Notes under the pieces: generated by a model
The model's database searches: none
The model's input: only the letters and a program-made list of their open reading frames with translations
What the model was told of the DNA's origin: nothing
Made by a program: the position numbers and the translations under genes
Part shown: one piece after another, positions 38,812 to 50,772 of the stretch
How the letters are laid out: each line of letters starts with the position of its first letter
How positions within the stretch are numbered: the first letter of the stretch is position 1
DNA from: Psilocybe azurescens
Lineage: Eukaryota; Basidiomycota; Agaricomycetes; Agaricales; Agrocybaceae
Direction: 5' to 3'
DNA length: 64,000 nucleotides
NCBI GenBank assembly: GCA_023853785.1
Contig: JAJIRX010000941.1
Span: forward strand, 248,001 to 312,000

Positions 38812-39266
38812 GTAATCCGCGAACGAGTCGAACAAAATATAAAAAGAACGGTAAGACCAGCTTCAGGTGAGGTTCACTGGAAGTCATTTCTATGGCAACT
38901 TACGAACTTCTCACTTGCTTTGGACAAGGCGATGCGCCTTGAGATTAGGGGAGGTCATTTTATTCTTTTTAGCGAATGGGATAAATTTAGATTCCAAGTG
39001 CTACAACTGATGGCTTTGGTTAGCGCCACTTCTGGCATCATATCACCTATTAAAAGTTTGAACCTTCGAATTGGTGCTTGCTTCCTCTACAATCTCTGAA
39101 CGTTGAATGATACTTACAGGGTGACTAATATCAAACAACTACTTACCGGACTGGCTATATTCATGGACACCAGAGATAAAATGCGGCCCTACTATTATCG
39201 TGACGTGCGATGTGCCGATTGTAACCGAATACTTGACAAGATAATGAGGATACAATTTATCATTAA
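38812..39266. other. Intergenic; no gene recognised
   Basis: About 455 bp between the USP8-dimer gene start and the DSK2 stop, both genes on the minus strand. It should hold the USP8-dimer gene promoter and the DSK2 terminator. Confidence 0.4.
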
Positions 39267-41100
39267 CTAATTTACAGTCCAACAAACACAGCAGTATCTG
39301 ACCAGACAATCAGCTAGTTTTCCCTCTTCTTCGCCAATCAACGGCCACATCTGTGGGAAGTATCCCGGGCCCATAAAGCGCGAAAAAGGGACTGAAGGAT
39401 AGGAACCGGCCGCCCCCTTAAATACCACCCCGCTGAAGATATAGTCGATCGCACCCTGCACATTCCCGCCAGTGGCCAACAGCGCGCGCACATTCTGCTG
39501 CGCATTCGTGAATCCCATATCCTGCAATTGCTATTTCGAAGATTTATCATCAGTTTGTTTGTTTGTTTCGGGACACAAGATAGGACTACCAACCTGCAGC
39601 TGTACCTGGAACCTCTCCTCGGGCGGCCTGGTATCAGCGGGAGCAGCAGGCGTCGTCGCAGCGCCGCCGAACCCGCCAAGGCCGCCCGCGCCAGGTCCAT
39701 AGGGCGACCCCAGCCCGAACATCTGCTGCATCAGCGCCGGGTTGGCCCCGAACGGATTAGCATCCCCAAACGCGCCTCCTCCCGCGCCTGCACCTGGAGC
39801 ACCCCCAAGGCCAGCAAAGAGGTTGAACGGGTTCGCAGCGGGCGCCGTTGTCGACGGCGGAGATGTCGGTGTCGATGAAGGGTTGGCGGGCGTGGCGTTA
39901 GGGTTAGGATTAGGAGTACCTGGGGCTGGGAATGACGGAGGTGGTGCACCGAAGGGTGACCCGAACCCGCCACCGCCACCTGCTCCTTGGAACATGGACG
40001 CCATCCGGAGCATCTGCTGGAACGATTCCGGGTTCGATCTGTGTTTTCATTTTCATTTGAAAAATAAGTCAGAGATGAATCCTTGGAAAATGATGGAATG
40101 TTCGAGAAAAGACGTACATCATCTGTCTGAATCCTTCATCTTGGAATGCTTGTCGAACTTGGGGTCCCATCGCCGAGAGTTGCGGGTTTGACGCAATGAC
40201 TTGGTCGATGACCGCGGGGTTCGATAACATGGACGACATTTGTTGGAGGAATTGTGGGGAGTTTAGCATCGATTGCATCTGAATAATGGAGCACAGTAAG
40301 TAAATATCATTCCACACTCGTCGTATGATGAGAGGACAGTGGCCCTATTGGCACCCAGAGACTGTCACTGATAAAGGTAAAGTGTCTCGCATATTAACGA
40401 ACATCTCTAGCCACTGAAGCGATCTTCCACCGCGAATGAAACCGACAAGTCCTCTCAAAAATGGCAATCAACACCAACTCGAGAAGAAAAAAACTCACCA
40501 TATTGGGATCATTTTGGTTCAACCCCATCTCTCCGAATGGATTCAGCCCAGCCATCGCTCCGAAACCCATATGCCCGTTGAGCTGCGTGGAGTGGATCGT
40601 GTACGTTCTGACCCGTTTGCATCGTCGGAAGCTGCTGAGGTGCTGGACCGCTGGATGATGACGATGAGGTTCCTCCAGACCGCGACACACCCTTCACCAT
40701 ATGTATGGTGTGTGACGACTGAATCTTGTACACCGATAGCAAGTCATCGTCCTGATGAAAACCGCTGAGATTTCGTGCTGTAGCGAAAAAAGGGGCTCGA
40801 GCAGACACACCTTCAATACACGTCCTGTAGGTCATGAGTCAGTCAATTCAGCATCTATTTATTCACCCATATCGCATATTCCTCACCTGAATAAATGAGT
40901 CTTTGTCTGTCCGCCTCGACATCCGATTTCGCGGCGATCGCCTGCTTGAGCTCCAACACGGTCTTATCTGTCGTGATTGATATCTGGAGTTTCAGCTCGC
41001 TTGGTCCTATTCAATTCTTCTGGTCAAGGTGAGCCTTTGTATCGGGAAAATGCGTACCTTTGACATTAATCTGGATTTCGGGAGCTTGTTCGTCAGACAT
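39267..41100 (-). CDS. DSK2: Ubiquilin / DSK2, UBL-UBA proteasome shuttle
   Basis: This protein delivers polyubiquitinated substrates to the proteasome. The start MSDEQAPEIQINVK is at 41100. The ubiquitin-like domain follows (SELKLQISITTDKTVLELKQ, RLIYS-GRVLKDDDLLSVYKI). The middle carries STI1-type repeats (SPQFLQQMSSMLSNPAVIDQ, NPQLSAMGPQVRQAF) and a Gly/Pro/Asn/Ala-rich linker. The C-terminal UBA reads LQDMGFTNAQQNVRALLATG, ending GAIDYIFSG. After the UBA the frame runs on for about 50 codons to 39267, whereas the family usually stops there, so an unseen intron or late stop is possible. One extra base near 40589-40590 separates GQNVHDPL from TQLNGHMGFGAMAGLNPFGE. Removing it restores the family sequence. 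Confidence 0.92.
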
Positions 41101-42317
41101 AGTAGTGGTACTGGTGTAAGCGTTATTTGGCGTTGTTGCAGGCGTCATACTCAAGTATGCACGATGCCGAGCAAGTGCCGCCACGATTAGCTCGGCCTCG
41201 GGCACAATGACAGTGATGGAGGCGAGCACAACTATATACGGTGGCCCAGGACCGCACGGCTCCCAACTTTTTAAACTTAGCCGAGCATTTCTATTCGTCA
41301 AGTGTATATGTGAGCTGCCTAGATACATATGTTTTTGCACATCCCCCTTGCACAAATAACAATTTTTCGTGGGTATACTTACAGCATGTCTATATATGGA
41401 TCCTTTTTGGGGTGCACAACCGTGCGCCAATTGAGTCACTTCCCCCTCAGGTATAGGGAGTGACACAGCCGTGAGATCCCGTGATAAAAGAATTCGAACT
41501 GCATTGCGTAAATAAGCCAAGAAACATAACCGCGCATGCACTCAAGATAGACGCTTTAGGTCAATTCGACATAGATAAAGTTTAATACATAGAGTATAAC
41601 ATTGAGCAATGTAGCACTCTATATAGGATTTTACTTATAAGGTCATTATTGAACACCTAACATCATAAACTGAAGTATCAGACTTGAACTTTGAACTTAT
41701 CGGCTCTGATTATTACCAATGGTGATGCTGGTGCATTGTACGGTGTTTTAGGCGTTTCAGCAGCCCTGAGGCGGAGGAAGACAGAAGAGAGAATGAGAAA
41801 GAATGCTCGGCAGTTTGAGTATTTTCTTTAGGCGGAATGCATGCAGGATCCGCACGGAAAGATGGGGTACCTTCATTAATGGAGGATAGAAGAGGAGAGG
41901 AGGGGAGGTTGACGCACAGTGGGCTTTGAAGACAATCATCGTCGTCGTGACAGAAAAAAATGAAGTTCTGGACCTACTGAAAAGGGTGACTGGTCACCGG
42001 TCACCGGTCATGTCCGATGTTCTCATAAGCAGTGACTTCAAATTTCGATTTATAGGTCCTTGTATCGCGGGTTTGCACTCATACAAGGATCTTTCACAGG
42101 TCTATGAACGATGAGCCCAGTGATGACATCATTCAGGGGGCGTGGCTTAAGCCTTCTGGTCACAGCCGCGCCTAGGTTTCGTGATAAAGGCGGCATTACA
42201 GAGCTCCCCCAGAAGAACAACCCCTGAGAAGCTCATTTACGCTATCTAGTTCATGAATTCGATGGGTGGATGGACGGGTATGATATGATAAAACATGACG
42301 TGGCTGCTTCAGCGGCT
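41101..42317. other. Intergenic; no gene recognised, one short repeat cluster
   Basis: About 1.2 kb between the DSK2 start and the ETF beta stop (both minus strand). At 41985-42011 GGTGAC is followed by overlapping GGTCACC, GGTCACC and GGTCAT. No ORF has a family signature. Confidence 0.4.
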
Positions 42318-43445
42318 TTATGCAGCTTGAATGCCCGCTTCTTTCAGCCTCGCCAACAGCTCGTCTACATTAGCGACCTTTCCTCCACCGACGCGTGTAG
42401 GTGGCTCGGAAACTTTGAGCGTCTCGAGCTGGGGTGTGTAGTCGAGACCAAGATCCGAAGGCGACAGTTTCTCGACGGGCTTCTTCTTGGCTTTCATGAT
42501 GTTGGGTAGGGTCGCGTAGCGAGGTACTGTTAGCAAGGATTAGCCAGAAAACAAGGATTATCATGAAAAAGGGCACCGTTGAGTCTGTTGCAAAAAATTA
42601 GATTCCCCGTGTTTGCATCCCATGAAAGTACAATACTCACCGGAGATCGGTTGTAATAACCATAGGAAGCTTGCACCTAATCTCCTCACCACCACCGTCA
42701 ATCTCTCTAACCACAAACACTTCATTCTTGGCCACATCTAAATCGACCTTGCTCGCGAACGTCGCCTGACTCCACCCCAGCAACCCAGCCAGCATCTGCC
42801 CCGTCACACCCAAATCATCGTCAATGGCTTGCTTGCCGAGGATTACCAGGTCGATTTTATCCGCGTCGCTCGCGGCTGCCGCATTCTGGCGTTCAATTAC
42901 TGCCCGAAGAGTCTTGGCGACTGCGAGGGGCTCTGGCGATGCAGCAGACTCGGGGATCTCGACGTGAATGGCGGAGTCGGCGCCCATGGCGAGTGCGGTG
43001 CGAAGGGTATCAACGGATTTGGGTGGGCCAATCGTAATGGCTTTTATGGATTTGACAGCGTCTTTGTGCTTTTGGCGGAGGATGGCGGCTTCTTCGACGG
43101 CTATGAGGTTTGGAGGAAGGTGCAGGGATAAGAAAATGGGTTCTAGGTATCCCATTTGAGTTCAAGACGCACCGATCTCGTCAAATGGGTTCTGTTATAC
43201 CGATATAAGTACTTTTAAAACGTATAGAGCCATGTTTTGAGCAAACCTACCATCGAATGCTTGACATTAGTGTCAATTCCGGTTTGCTGGGGGTTCACGC
43301 GGATCTTGACAGCATAATCCACAGACCTAGAAACCGCGTTTCGGGTACTCAGTTCTTGGAAGTCATTGAGCATAAAATAGATGCAGTCTGCTCACCGCTT
43401 CACCGGAACCAGAATGTTGAGCAAGCGGATAGCAGACGGTCTCAT
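42318..43445 (-). CDS. ETFB: Electron transfer flavoprotein beta subunit
   Basis: This is the mitochondrial matrix partner of ETF alpha, carrying electrons from acyl-CoA dehydrogenases to ETF-QO. Six exons: 43445-43396, 43326-43251, 43191-43173, 43100-42641, 42584-42577 and 42526-42318. They sum to 822 nt, 273 residues, in frame. It begins [20 protein letters not shown] with [17 protein letters not shown] and the junction [19 protein letters not shown]. The FAD/AMP-site region [20 protein letters not shown] and the signature [20 protein letters not shown] follow, then [20 protein letters not shown]. Exon 3 is 19 nt and exon 5 is only 8 nt; both are needed for the conserved text. Confidence 0.95.
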
Positions 43446-44532
43446 GGTCGTTGACTAAAGGAAGCCGGATACCTTGCAGCTTCTCTGCCGGTGTTTTCAG
43501 CGAGGTTCAATTTGGCAAAAGCACGTGATATTTCTTATGATTGTGAAATACCGAGAGCCAATCAGAATCAGAATATAGGTCTTTCTTGCACCATCGTAGG
43601 TCTTTTTGAAGATTTTAACAGTACAAAATTCCAATTCATACACATATATAAGCTTTCATTTGTACTGCTCGCAGGTCCCACTTGTAAGGATACACTCACG
43701 ATCGGTCATCAAAGTACGGAGATATAGACTGATCTTTGACTGATCTCGCTCTCCCTTTAACACTTTATCCTGTGGTGCTTCTGCATTTTTCTTGAGCTAC
43801 TGAAACTCCCAAGCTTGGGGTGAATAATGTTAGATATCCTCCTGTGCTATGCGCATCTCATGCTTTGTCCAGTAATTACTAATCGCATGAACTTTCCACC
43901 ATAAGCTGAAGTATTTTCGAGACCATTTGTGATTGAAAATTGTAGTCTTTAAAGTATTTTAAGCAACTTAGCACAGTCTGCGACCAAAAATTGACCCCAA
44001 ATTCATGACAGTAGATGACTTTACTTGCAACCTGACTCTTTGACAAGGTATAATAAAATCTTTGCCTCGACGCTTGTATATGTATGAATATTCCAAGCTA
44101 ATATGATTCTAATGGCACATCAGTATTCACATCTTCCTAGCCATCTTGTCTGCACAATGAATTTGGAACCTCTACCAATTCGGCGCGTCGCGCAGGTGCA
44201 CGTCCACGTGATGGTATGGCTGAAATCTCTATCGGTTGCTGTCCCTTGCTTAAAATAGACTCACCAGCTCTACAAGAGCACATCTTAGATCATGGTCATC
44301 TTCGCCAGTTATCGAGTTCACTCACCACGTGCACTTTAGTCTCACGTGTGGCGAAGCCGGCTGGGGACGAGCCTATGCTTAAAATGGAACCAATATTGGT
44401 TGGACGTTGAACTTGACGTTGAGCTTTGACTCAGTGACCTCAGTGACAGATCAACCAGACGTGTCTTAAACCCGAAGCTGCATAATAAATCCTTGACCTC
44501 AAAGCTGCATAGTTACCCCTCCCACTACCCGG
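43446..44532. other. Divergent intergenic region
   Basis: About 1.1 kb between the ETF beta gene (-) and dienelactone hydrolase copy 3 (+). It contains the promoters of both. Three CACGTG sites lie near the right end. No ORF with a family signature. Confidence 0.4.
44205..44348. promoter_or_regulatory. Cluster of three CACGTG (E-box) sites
   Basis: CACGTG occurs at 44205-44210, 44326-44331 and 44343-44348, all 185-330 bp upstream of the start of dienelactone hydrolase copy 3. CACGTG is the core bound by bHLH factors such as fungal Cbf1/SREBP-type proteins. Spacing and number make this a plausible control region; binding is inferred. Confidence 0.4.
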
Positions 44533-45673
44533 ATGTCCTGTCCTAAATGTATAGAGGGCTTTGTTTTACCTGGGGAACCATCTGGCACCATTGAACAAGA
44601 TTTCCAAGGCGCCTACCACGCATCTCCTAGCTCACTCAGTGCCAGTGAGACTGTTACGTCCAATGCCAGCAAACAACGCGCCATCATCTTTCTTACAGAC
44701 GGATTTGGACTGCCACTGAAGAACTGCAAGATCATGGCGGACAACCTAGCCAATCGACTTGACTGTGAAGTATGGGTTCCAGACTACTTCGATGGTTCGT
44801 GATTCTGTTGTCTCGGGGAATACAGCTGACATACAAGATGTGCCGCCGTCGTGCTTAGGAAGACCCCTAGTCCCAGTCGATGATTTAAGGACTCCTGACC
44901 GCGCGAGCAAGAAAATGAGTATCCTTGACTGGGTCAAGTTCATCGTGTTCACCGGCATCCCAAGTCTCCCTGCATTCATCCACAGCAGACCATCAGTAGC
45001 CGATAAACGAGTCACCTCGGTAATTCATTTTCCGTTGTCTCGTAAACGGTTCTCACTGATTGGCTCCAAGTTCGTCAACCTTTTAAAAGAAAAGAAACAA
45101 TACGAGAAGTTGGGCGTCGTCGGGTAAGTCCTCTCTAAAAATCTACATGTTGACATCACGAGAATCTTCTGCATATGTAGATACTGCTTTGGAGGAGCCA
45201 CGACTGTCCGCTTTGCGGGCACGGACCTTGTCGATGCCGCTGTCATATGCCATCCTGCATCATTCCCAATACGTGAAGCAGAGATTATAAAGGTGCCCAC
45301 ATCTTGGGCCTGTGCTGAAGGTATGATATCCGTTTCCTCGACTCTTCAGACAGTTGACCTGATGCATCCTGTCTATTTTATCCTATCCAGTCGACATATT
45401 CTGGCCTCATTCAAAGCGCTTGCAAGTTGAAGCCATCTTCGCCTCAAAAAAGGGAAGGAAACATACACAGAGTACGAATTCAAAGATTATCCAGGTTTGT
45501 ATTCCCAGTGAGATATCTTACGGCTTAATGATTGAGACCTTTCATTTGCTTCATCTGTAGGTACCGCACATGGGTTTGCTGCTCGACCAAATCTCAACCT
45601 GCCGGAAGTGAAAGACGCATATGAGCAAGCCTTCGAGCAAACTGTTGAATGGTTCAAAAAGACTCTCGTTTGA
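44533..45673 (+). CDS. Dienelactone hydrolase family protein, copy 3
   Basis: A paralog of the two minus-strand copies at 26-29 kb. It starts MSCPKCIEGFVLPGEPSG, with FLTDGFGLPLKNCKIMADNL, EVWVPDYFDG-RPLVPVDD, KMSILDWVKF and the nucleophile Cys in GYCFGGATTVRFAG; the catalytic His is in TAHGFAARPNLNLPEV, stop TGA at 45671-45673. About seven exons. In the exon at about 45391-45491 the frame breaks in the AAAAAA run at 45446-45451. One more A would read GKETYTEYEFKDYPG, which matches the paralogs, whereas the present text gives GRKHTQSTNSK and a stop. The cluster of CACGTG sites lies upstream. Confidence 0.82.
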
Positions 45674-47675
45674 TTCATCAGTTGACAAGCCACACTATTC
45701 TATGCATATCTCTTCCCAGTCATCCTCTTGTTCTTATTCGCCTCGGTTATTATTCTATTTTGTTTATACTTCAAACTGATGTGCAGTCATGGTTGTGGCC
45801 ACAGGATCCATTAGGTCACCTAATATTCCCTTATTCGTTGACCAGGCTCTTTCCAGCGCTTCTTATCCCCGTTTGCTAGACGTATTTGAGATTGCAGGCG
45901 GTTTCCACAAGACAATAGGCACCCGACGTAGTGCACAGGGTACAGACATGGGACCGGTTCCGGCCACGTCTAGAAAACTCTGTGACAGACCGAACTGAAT
46001 GAATTGGAACGGTGTAATCCGCCTCGGCCCAGCGCAGGCTACTGTTTTTGACTCGTTTTGAAGGTGTCAGGAGAGTGAGGTCGACCACCTTTCAGATCGG
46101 ATTCTCATGAGAAATATGATCATTTGGGTTATCCGTGTGCGCCACATTTTTCGTGAAATGCTTCGAAATTTTTAATGAGCTGGATCAGTACATGCAATTT
46201 ACAAGAGGTCGTCAACGCACATTATGGGGCGGTTCTTGAGTCCTCAGTAGAACATCAAGGCAGGACTATAAATAGAGAGCGGAGATTGCGGCTTTAAAGA
46301 GGAAGAGTAAACGAGACAATTTTGCGTTATGTCTTGATCTATAGAAATGCGAGGAATCAGGCTTGCATGAGGTCAATCCAGATTATCCAGTACGTTCCTT
46401 TATGTATTTGCAGATACAGATTCTACATGATTCATATAACACAGAGTATAACATTTAAATGAGCTTGGCTCAATGCCTATTAAGTTATATCGCGGTTAGC
46501 TGCATCCAAGTAGTGCGACTTTGCAGTTGAGTGTACAACCTCTCAAATCTCTTTTGGAACCCATGTATGAACATTTAAGATATCCTTGAAACCAGATGTA
46601 TACGTGATGGAGATACAAGGATATATATAGCCATCATTCTTGACTTATTTCATGGCCGCGGTCCACCTGATTGCGGTGACTTTATAAGCTCATCGAGAGG
46701 GACTTCTAATAGAAGAACATTTCACACAGATATTAGCAGACATTCCTGATGTTAGTCTCTTAATGCCTCCTCCCAAACCCGAGAAAATAATAGGAGAAAG
46801 CAAACGACAACTCATTGGTAGAAGTAGAATTGAAAAATCGTACTAGTACCTTGGGGGCAAGCTATGAAAAATTTAGGACACGAGTCTGAGGGGTTAGGCT
46901 ATTTCCCAGCATTGCCGAAAGAACGGTACAGCTTCTAGGCTCTACCTACAACGATTGGCGGCCTTGTGTCTATGGCGTATGCATCAGCCTTGAGCTCGGA
47001 GGCAATACCATAGCTTGTCAATGTCATACGGCATTTCGATGAAGACGGACCGTAAAGTCTCTCACAACACAGAGGCTCTGAGATTCCATGAAGGCAAACT
47101 GTTATGCACATTTGATCATGGCTAGATTCATCATTACTAGAAAAAGGCTCCTCGGTTCCTGGACGTTTGTAGTAAGCGATGCAATTCAAACTTGTTATAT
47201 AACAGCTGTGAAATTTTTAAAAGGAGTAATCGAGACTCGAGAATCACCGTAATTAGGATAGAGCGGTAAGCACGGATACCAACCATTGTGATAGAAATTT
47301 AACCTAGGGGGCCGACAGCCCACTGACCCCAGATGACAGATAAGTCGTAGGTGTCGGACCAAGTAATATTCGGTAGAAGTGGTGAAGAGCTTAGTGCTAC
47401 ATAGAGAAAAAAGACGTTATAATGATACACCTGAGGGAGATTTTAAAGCTACAAAGGGTTCGAGTTACATCAATTAGCTGCTGGGCTCGTGAATAACATG
47501 GGAGGGTGAGGTATCAGGGCAGTAAAAAAACTGAAAAGATTTATAAGATCGTGAGGAAGGCCATAATGGTATGAAAGGGATCGTGATGGAAATGGAAAGT
47601 TGAAAGGCGGAGAGGGCTCGGATCCAGGTCAAACGCAAAGCACCGCGTCTGGTCGTAGCCTCGTAGGTTTTCGCG
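45674..47675. other. No gene recognised
   Basis: About 2 kb, AT-rich. The ORFs at about 45789-46088 and 46935-47189 have no family signature. Confidence 0.4.
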
Positions 47676-48906
47676 TTATTTTTCTCTCCACAACAGATCC
47701 GTGCTTATCTCTGGATCCACTCGGCAGATTCCATCTACCGCTGTAACCACACTCCGGTCAAAATCGTGGACAAAAACCACCTTTGTGACGGAGGGGTTGT
47801 AAAGGCGCAATTCACTAGCGAGCGCTCTAAGGGCAGCTGGGGAGGATGGTGGTGGCTGCCACTCCGATACTTCAAATTCAACAGACCGTATTTGAGGAAA
47901 ACGCATGAGGAGTCCGTAGAATTGAAGGCGCTAGAAGAAGAAAAGAGGCATGTTAGAGCCAAGCAAACTCACAAAGAAAAGATACAATGCATACTTCTCT
48001 ACCGTCGATGGGAAGAACGAACGTTCCCAGGTGTCGCAGCTCACGCACTAATGCCCGTCTATCAGCAATAGCCGACAACATTTCCATCGAAAAACTTTCT
48101 GTGTAGGATGAATCTGCAATGTCGAGAGATCTAAAGGGACGCGTAGAAGCTCCTATACGGGACAAAAGCTCGTTCATTTCGTCCTTCTTGGCGTCTGCTT
48201 TTGTTCGTGAAAAGCACGTTTTGAGATGAGTGATGGGACGTCCTGGAACGAGAGCCATGGCTGCTTCAGAGAATGTACACTCCAAAGTAGAGAGCTCGGA
48301 GATGGCTGAAGGTCCAAGACAAAGTGACTGTGGTAGGGGTTCGGATGTAGTAGGAGTGCTCGATTCGTCGCTTTCCTTGTAGTCTTGAATGTACAGGTCT
48401 TCGAGTTTCGTTTGACTGTCAAGGAAGCGTACAAGACCTCGGTCCCAATCGAAATCGCAGTGAAATCGACGAAGTTGGAAGGTAGCATGCTCCAGAGTCC
48501 ACGATACTGCAGAAGTCGTGCCATTGTTGATATGTATATTGAGATAACGAAGATAAACTGTCTTCTCCAAAGCTCGCGCGACAGAACGCCAGTCCATTTC
48601 GATGGGAGCTGGCTTTTCATCGTCAGACTCGTCGAGATCTTCATCTTCATCCTCACTATCGCTGTCGTCATCCTCTTCCGATAACAATATCGTAAGCGCA
48701 TCGACATGGGCGGCGAGCCGCGGTGAATTGGCCAAAGTATTGCATAGGATCGTTGTTTCTCCGTCATTCCGCATGAATAGAGTGTTGTAGAGAGCACGTT
48801 CTGCAACGCGTCTGAACCCTCTGGATACTCCACATAAGGTTGCGATATCGGCGCGATTTCCGACATTTTTGACAATGTTTCGATAAGCCTCCAATGTCAG
48901 TTCCAT
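47676..48906 (-). CDS. F-box-like / LRR-type hypothetical protein
   Basis: Two exons: 48906-47995 (304 codons) and 47930-47676 (85 codons), phase 0, about 388 residues. The N-terminal part reads MELTLEAYRNIVKNVGNRAD then IATLCGVSRGFRRVAERALY, a form common in agaricomycete F-box-like proteins where the F-box itself is degenerate. A strongly acidic stretch follows (residues about 75-100, EEDDDSDSEDEDEDLDES). Later parts have leucine-rich strand-turn patterns. The frame is open upstream of 48906 (reading YAPPC just before the Met), so a further 5' exon is possible. A role as SCF adaptor is only inferred. Confidence 0.7.
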
Positions 48907-50772
48907 GCAAGGTGGAGCATAACCTAGATCCGAGACGTCGAGTAATGTGAATGAAATAAAGCATGGATTAATTTGTAAGACGTACCAACTCCACAATGGG
49001 AGCGATAAACCAAGCGGAGCTAGAAACCGCCCGTATAAAAGAGTAGAACGCTGACTGGAAGAGGGAAATGAAAGAGGTGCGGTATGTCAGCAGAATGAAA
49101 TTTGATGGGAGGCACCAAGTACCTCGATAGTCTGAGGACGTTTGGGGGTGACCTTTTATATGCGCCGCAGTGCGATGACGATGGAAGGAGAAATAAGCAA
49201 TGCTCAAGAAAAAGCCAAAATATAAACCGTAACAGACAAATAGACTGTCGCGACTCGCTTCCGAAGGTAGTATTTATGTGGAAGAATGATCGTGGAAAAC
49301 CGAGGCGGGGGCATTTCGGAGTCTGAGGGGGATCTCCGGATTGATCATCCCAATTCCCAAGACCAAAGATTTTTTCGGCAACAGAGCTCTCTCGTTCCTT
49401 CGCTAGGGCCAGAAACAGGTTACCTGAAAAGAAAGGTTATACCTGGCTTCAAAATGTTGACGGACACGGATGTAGCCACGTGGGTGCCATGCGAATTCGG
49501 AAAGGGTAATGGCGTTGTCGGCGACGATTTGTTCGGGGGAGCAACTGGTTGTAAAGACGCACTATGTCGAAGCAGGAATTCGCAGAATTGGCCTTTGTCT
49601 GTAACGAAGGAGGCTAAAGGCTTGTAAGAAAACGTATTGAGAACGCAACTTCGGCACATATAAGCTGTGGGTATGGCCGTTTTTGATAACCGTTATTTAG
49701 ATCTTCCGCAGTTTGTACAGACCTGCAGTATCTAGGTGCCTAGACCATGGCCTTTAAGTAGCGCGTGGGATGTTCAGGTTTCACGGAGATATCTGAGCAA
49801 TGAAAATGTCAAAGTGACCAAGTGAGAACTAAACGGCATGGTAGGTCTATTAACGGTCAACAATGGGTGTAACATGGATGGAGTATCTGTACTCGTCCGA
49901 TAGTCAATGCAAGGAGAAATGCATGAACTCATTCAAATGCTAAATGTCGTAGGTTCCGGAGATGTTAAAAGCAAGCACTTAACTTTCCAGGGTCTGCGCT
50001 GTTTGCGAAGGAAACAAGCTTTCGTTTCGTCATCATCCGTTCATTGTATTCCGAGGTTTAGCCTGTCAGAAGCAACAAAGTTTTCGCATACCTCCTAATT
50101 TAGAACAGAAAGCATGAGTATGGGTTGCCATTTGCTTCAATTATTTGTACCGACTCGAGAATTTGTTCCAGGAATTCATAAACGTGTGCGTATCTTGCCT
50201 TCAAGGGAAGTTGCGCACCTTCGAAAGGGTCACTCCATTGATGATAAAAGCCAAATCAGAGTCGCCATCATCGAAATGGATTCAGCGCAGTTTGATGGCG
50301 TTGAGCTATGGTTTTGGCTATGTTTCACCTTGACTTATTAAAGACAGGTCTGTGAAAGTACATCATCCAAGCGACCATTAGATCTAGCGAAGGTGAGAGA
50401 TTTCTTGAACTGATTCAGCTGGCGGTTAACCCTCGGCTGAGGGATACATGGTGAAGAAACTGTGAAAAAGGCGCTTGTGAGAGAAGTTTTCTGGGACCCC
50501 CAGATGTTATCTGCCGATGCTGGTGTCGAGAAGGACGGACTATGGAGGCATGGGAGTGCGGGTGGATATCTGTCGGGAATTCAACGGGGGATTGAGAGTT
50601 CCGATTTCGTCCCCACACCATCGAGGCCATGGAGCACCCAGCCGAAGTCGCACGTGCAAAGATATAGTTGTTGCTTGTTCAGCTCAATCAATGGCCTGCA
50701 TACGATTTCAAAAGTATATTGTCGAAAAAATCCACGGAAGATAGTAAGACGAACTCCATCATAGAAATGAAT
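48907..50772. other. No gene recognised
   Basis: About 1.9 kb. Minus-strand ORF 49420-49659 and plus-strand ORFs at 50114-50341 and 50462-50764 have no recognised family. The AP-2 sigma gene ends at 50773 with its 3' side toward this region. Confidence 0.35.
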
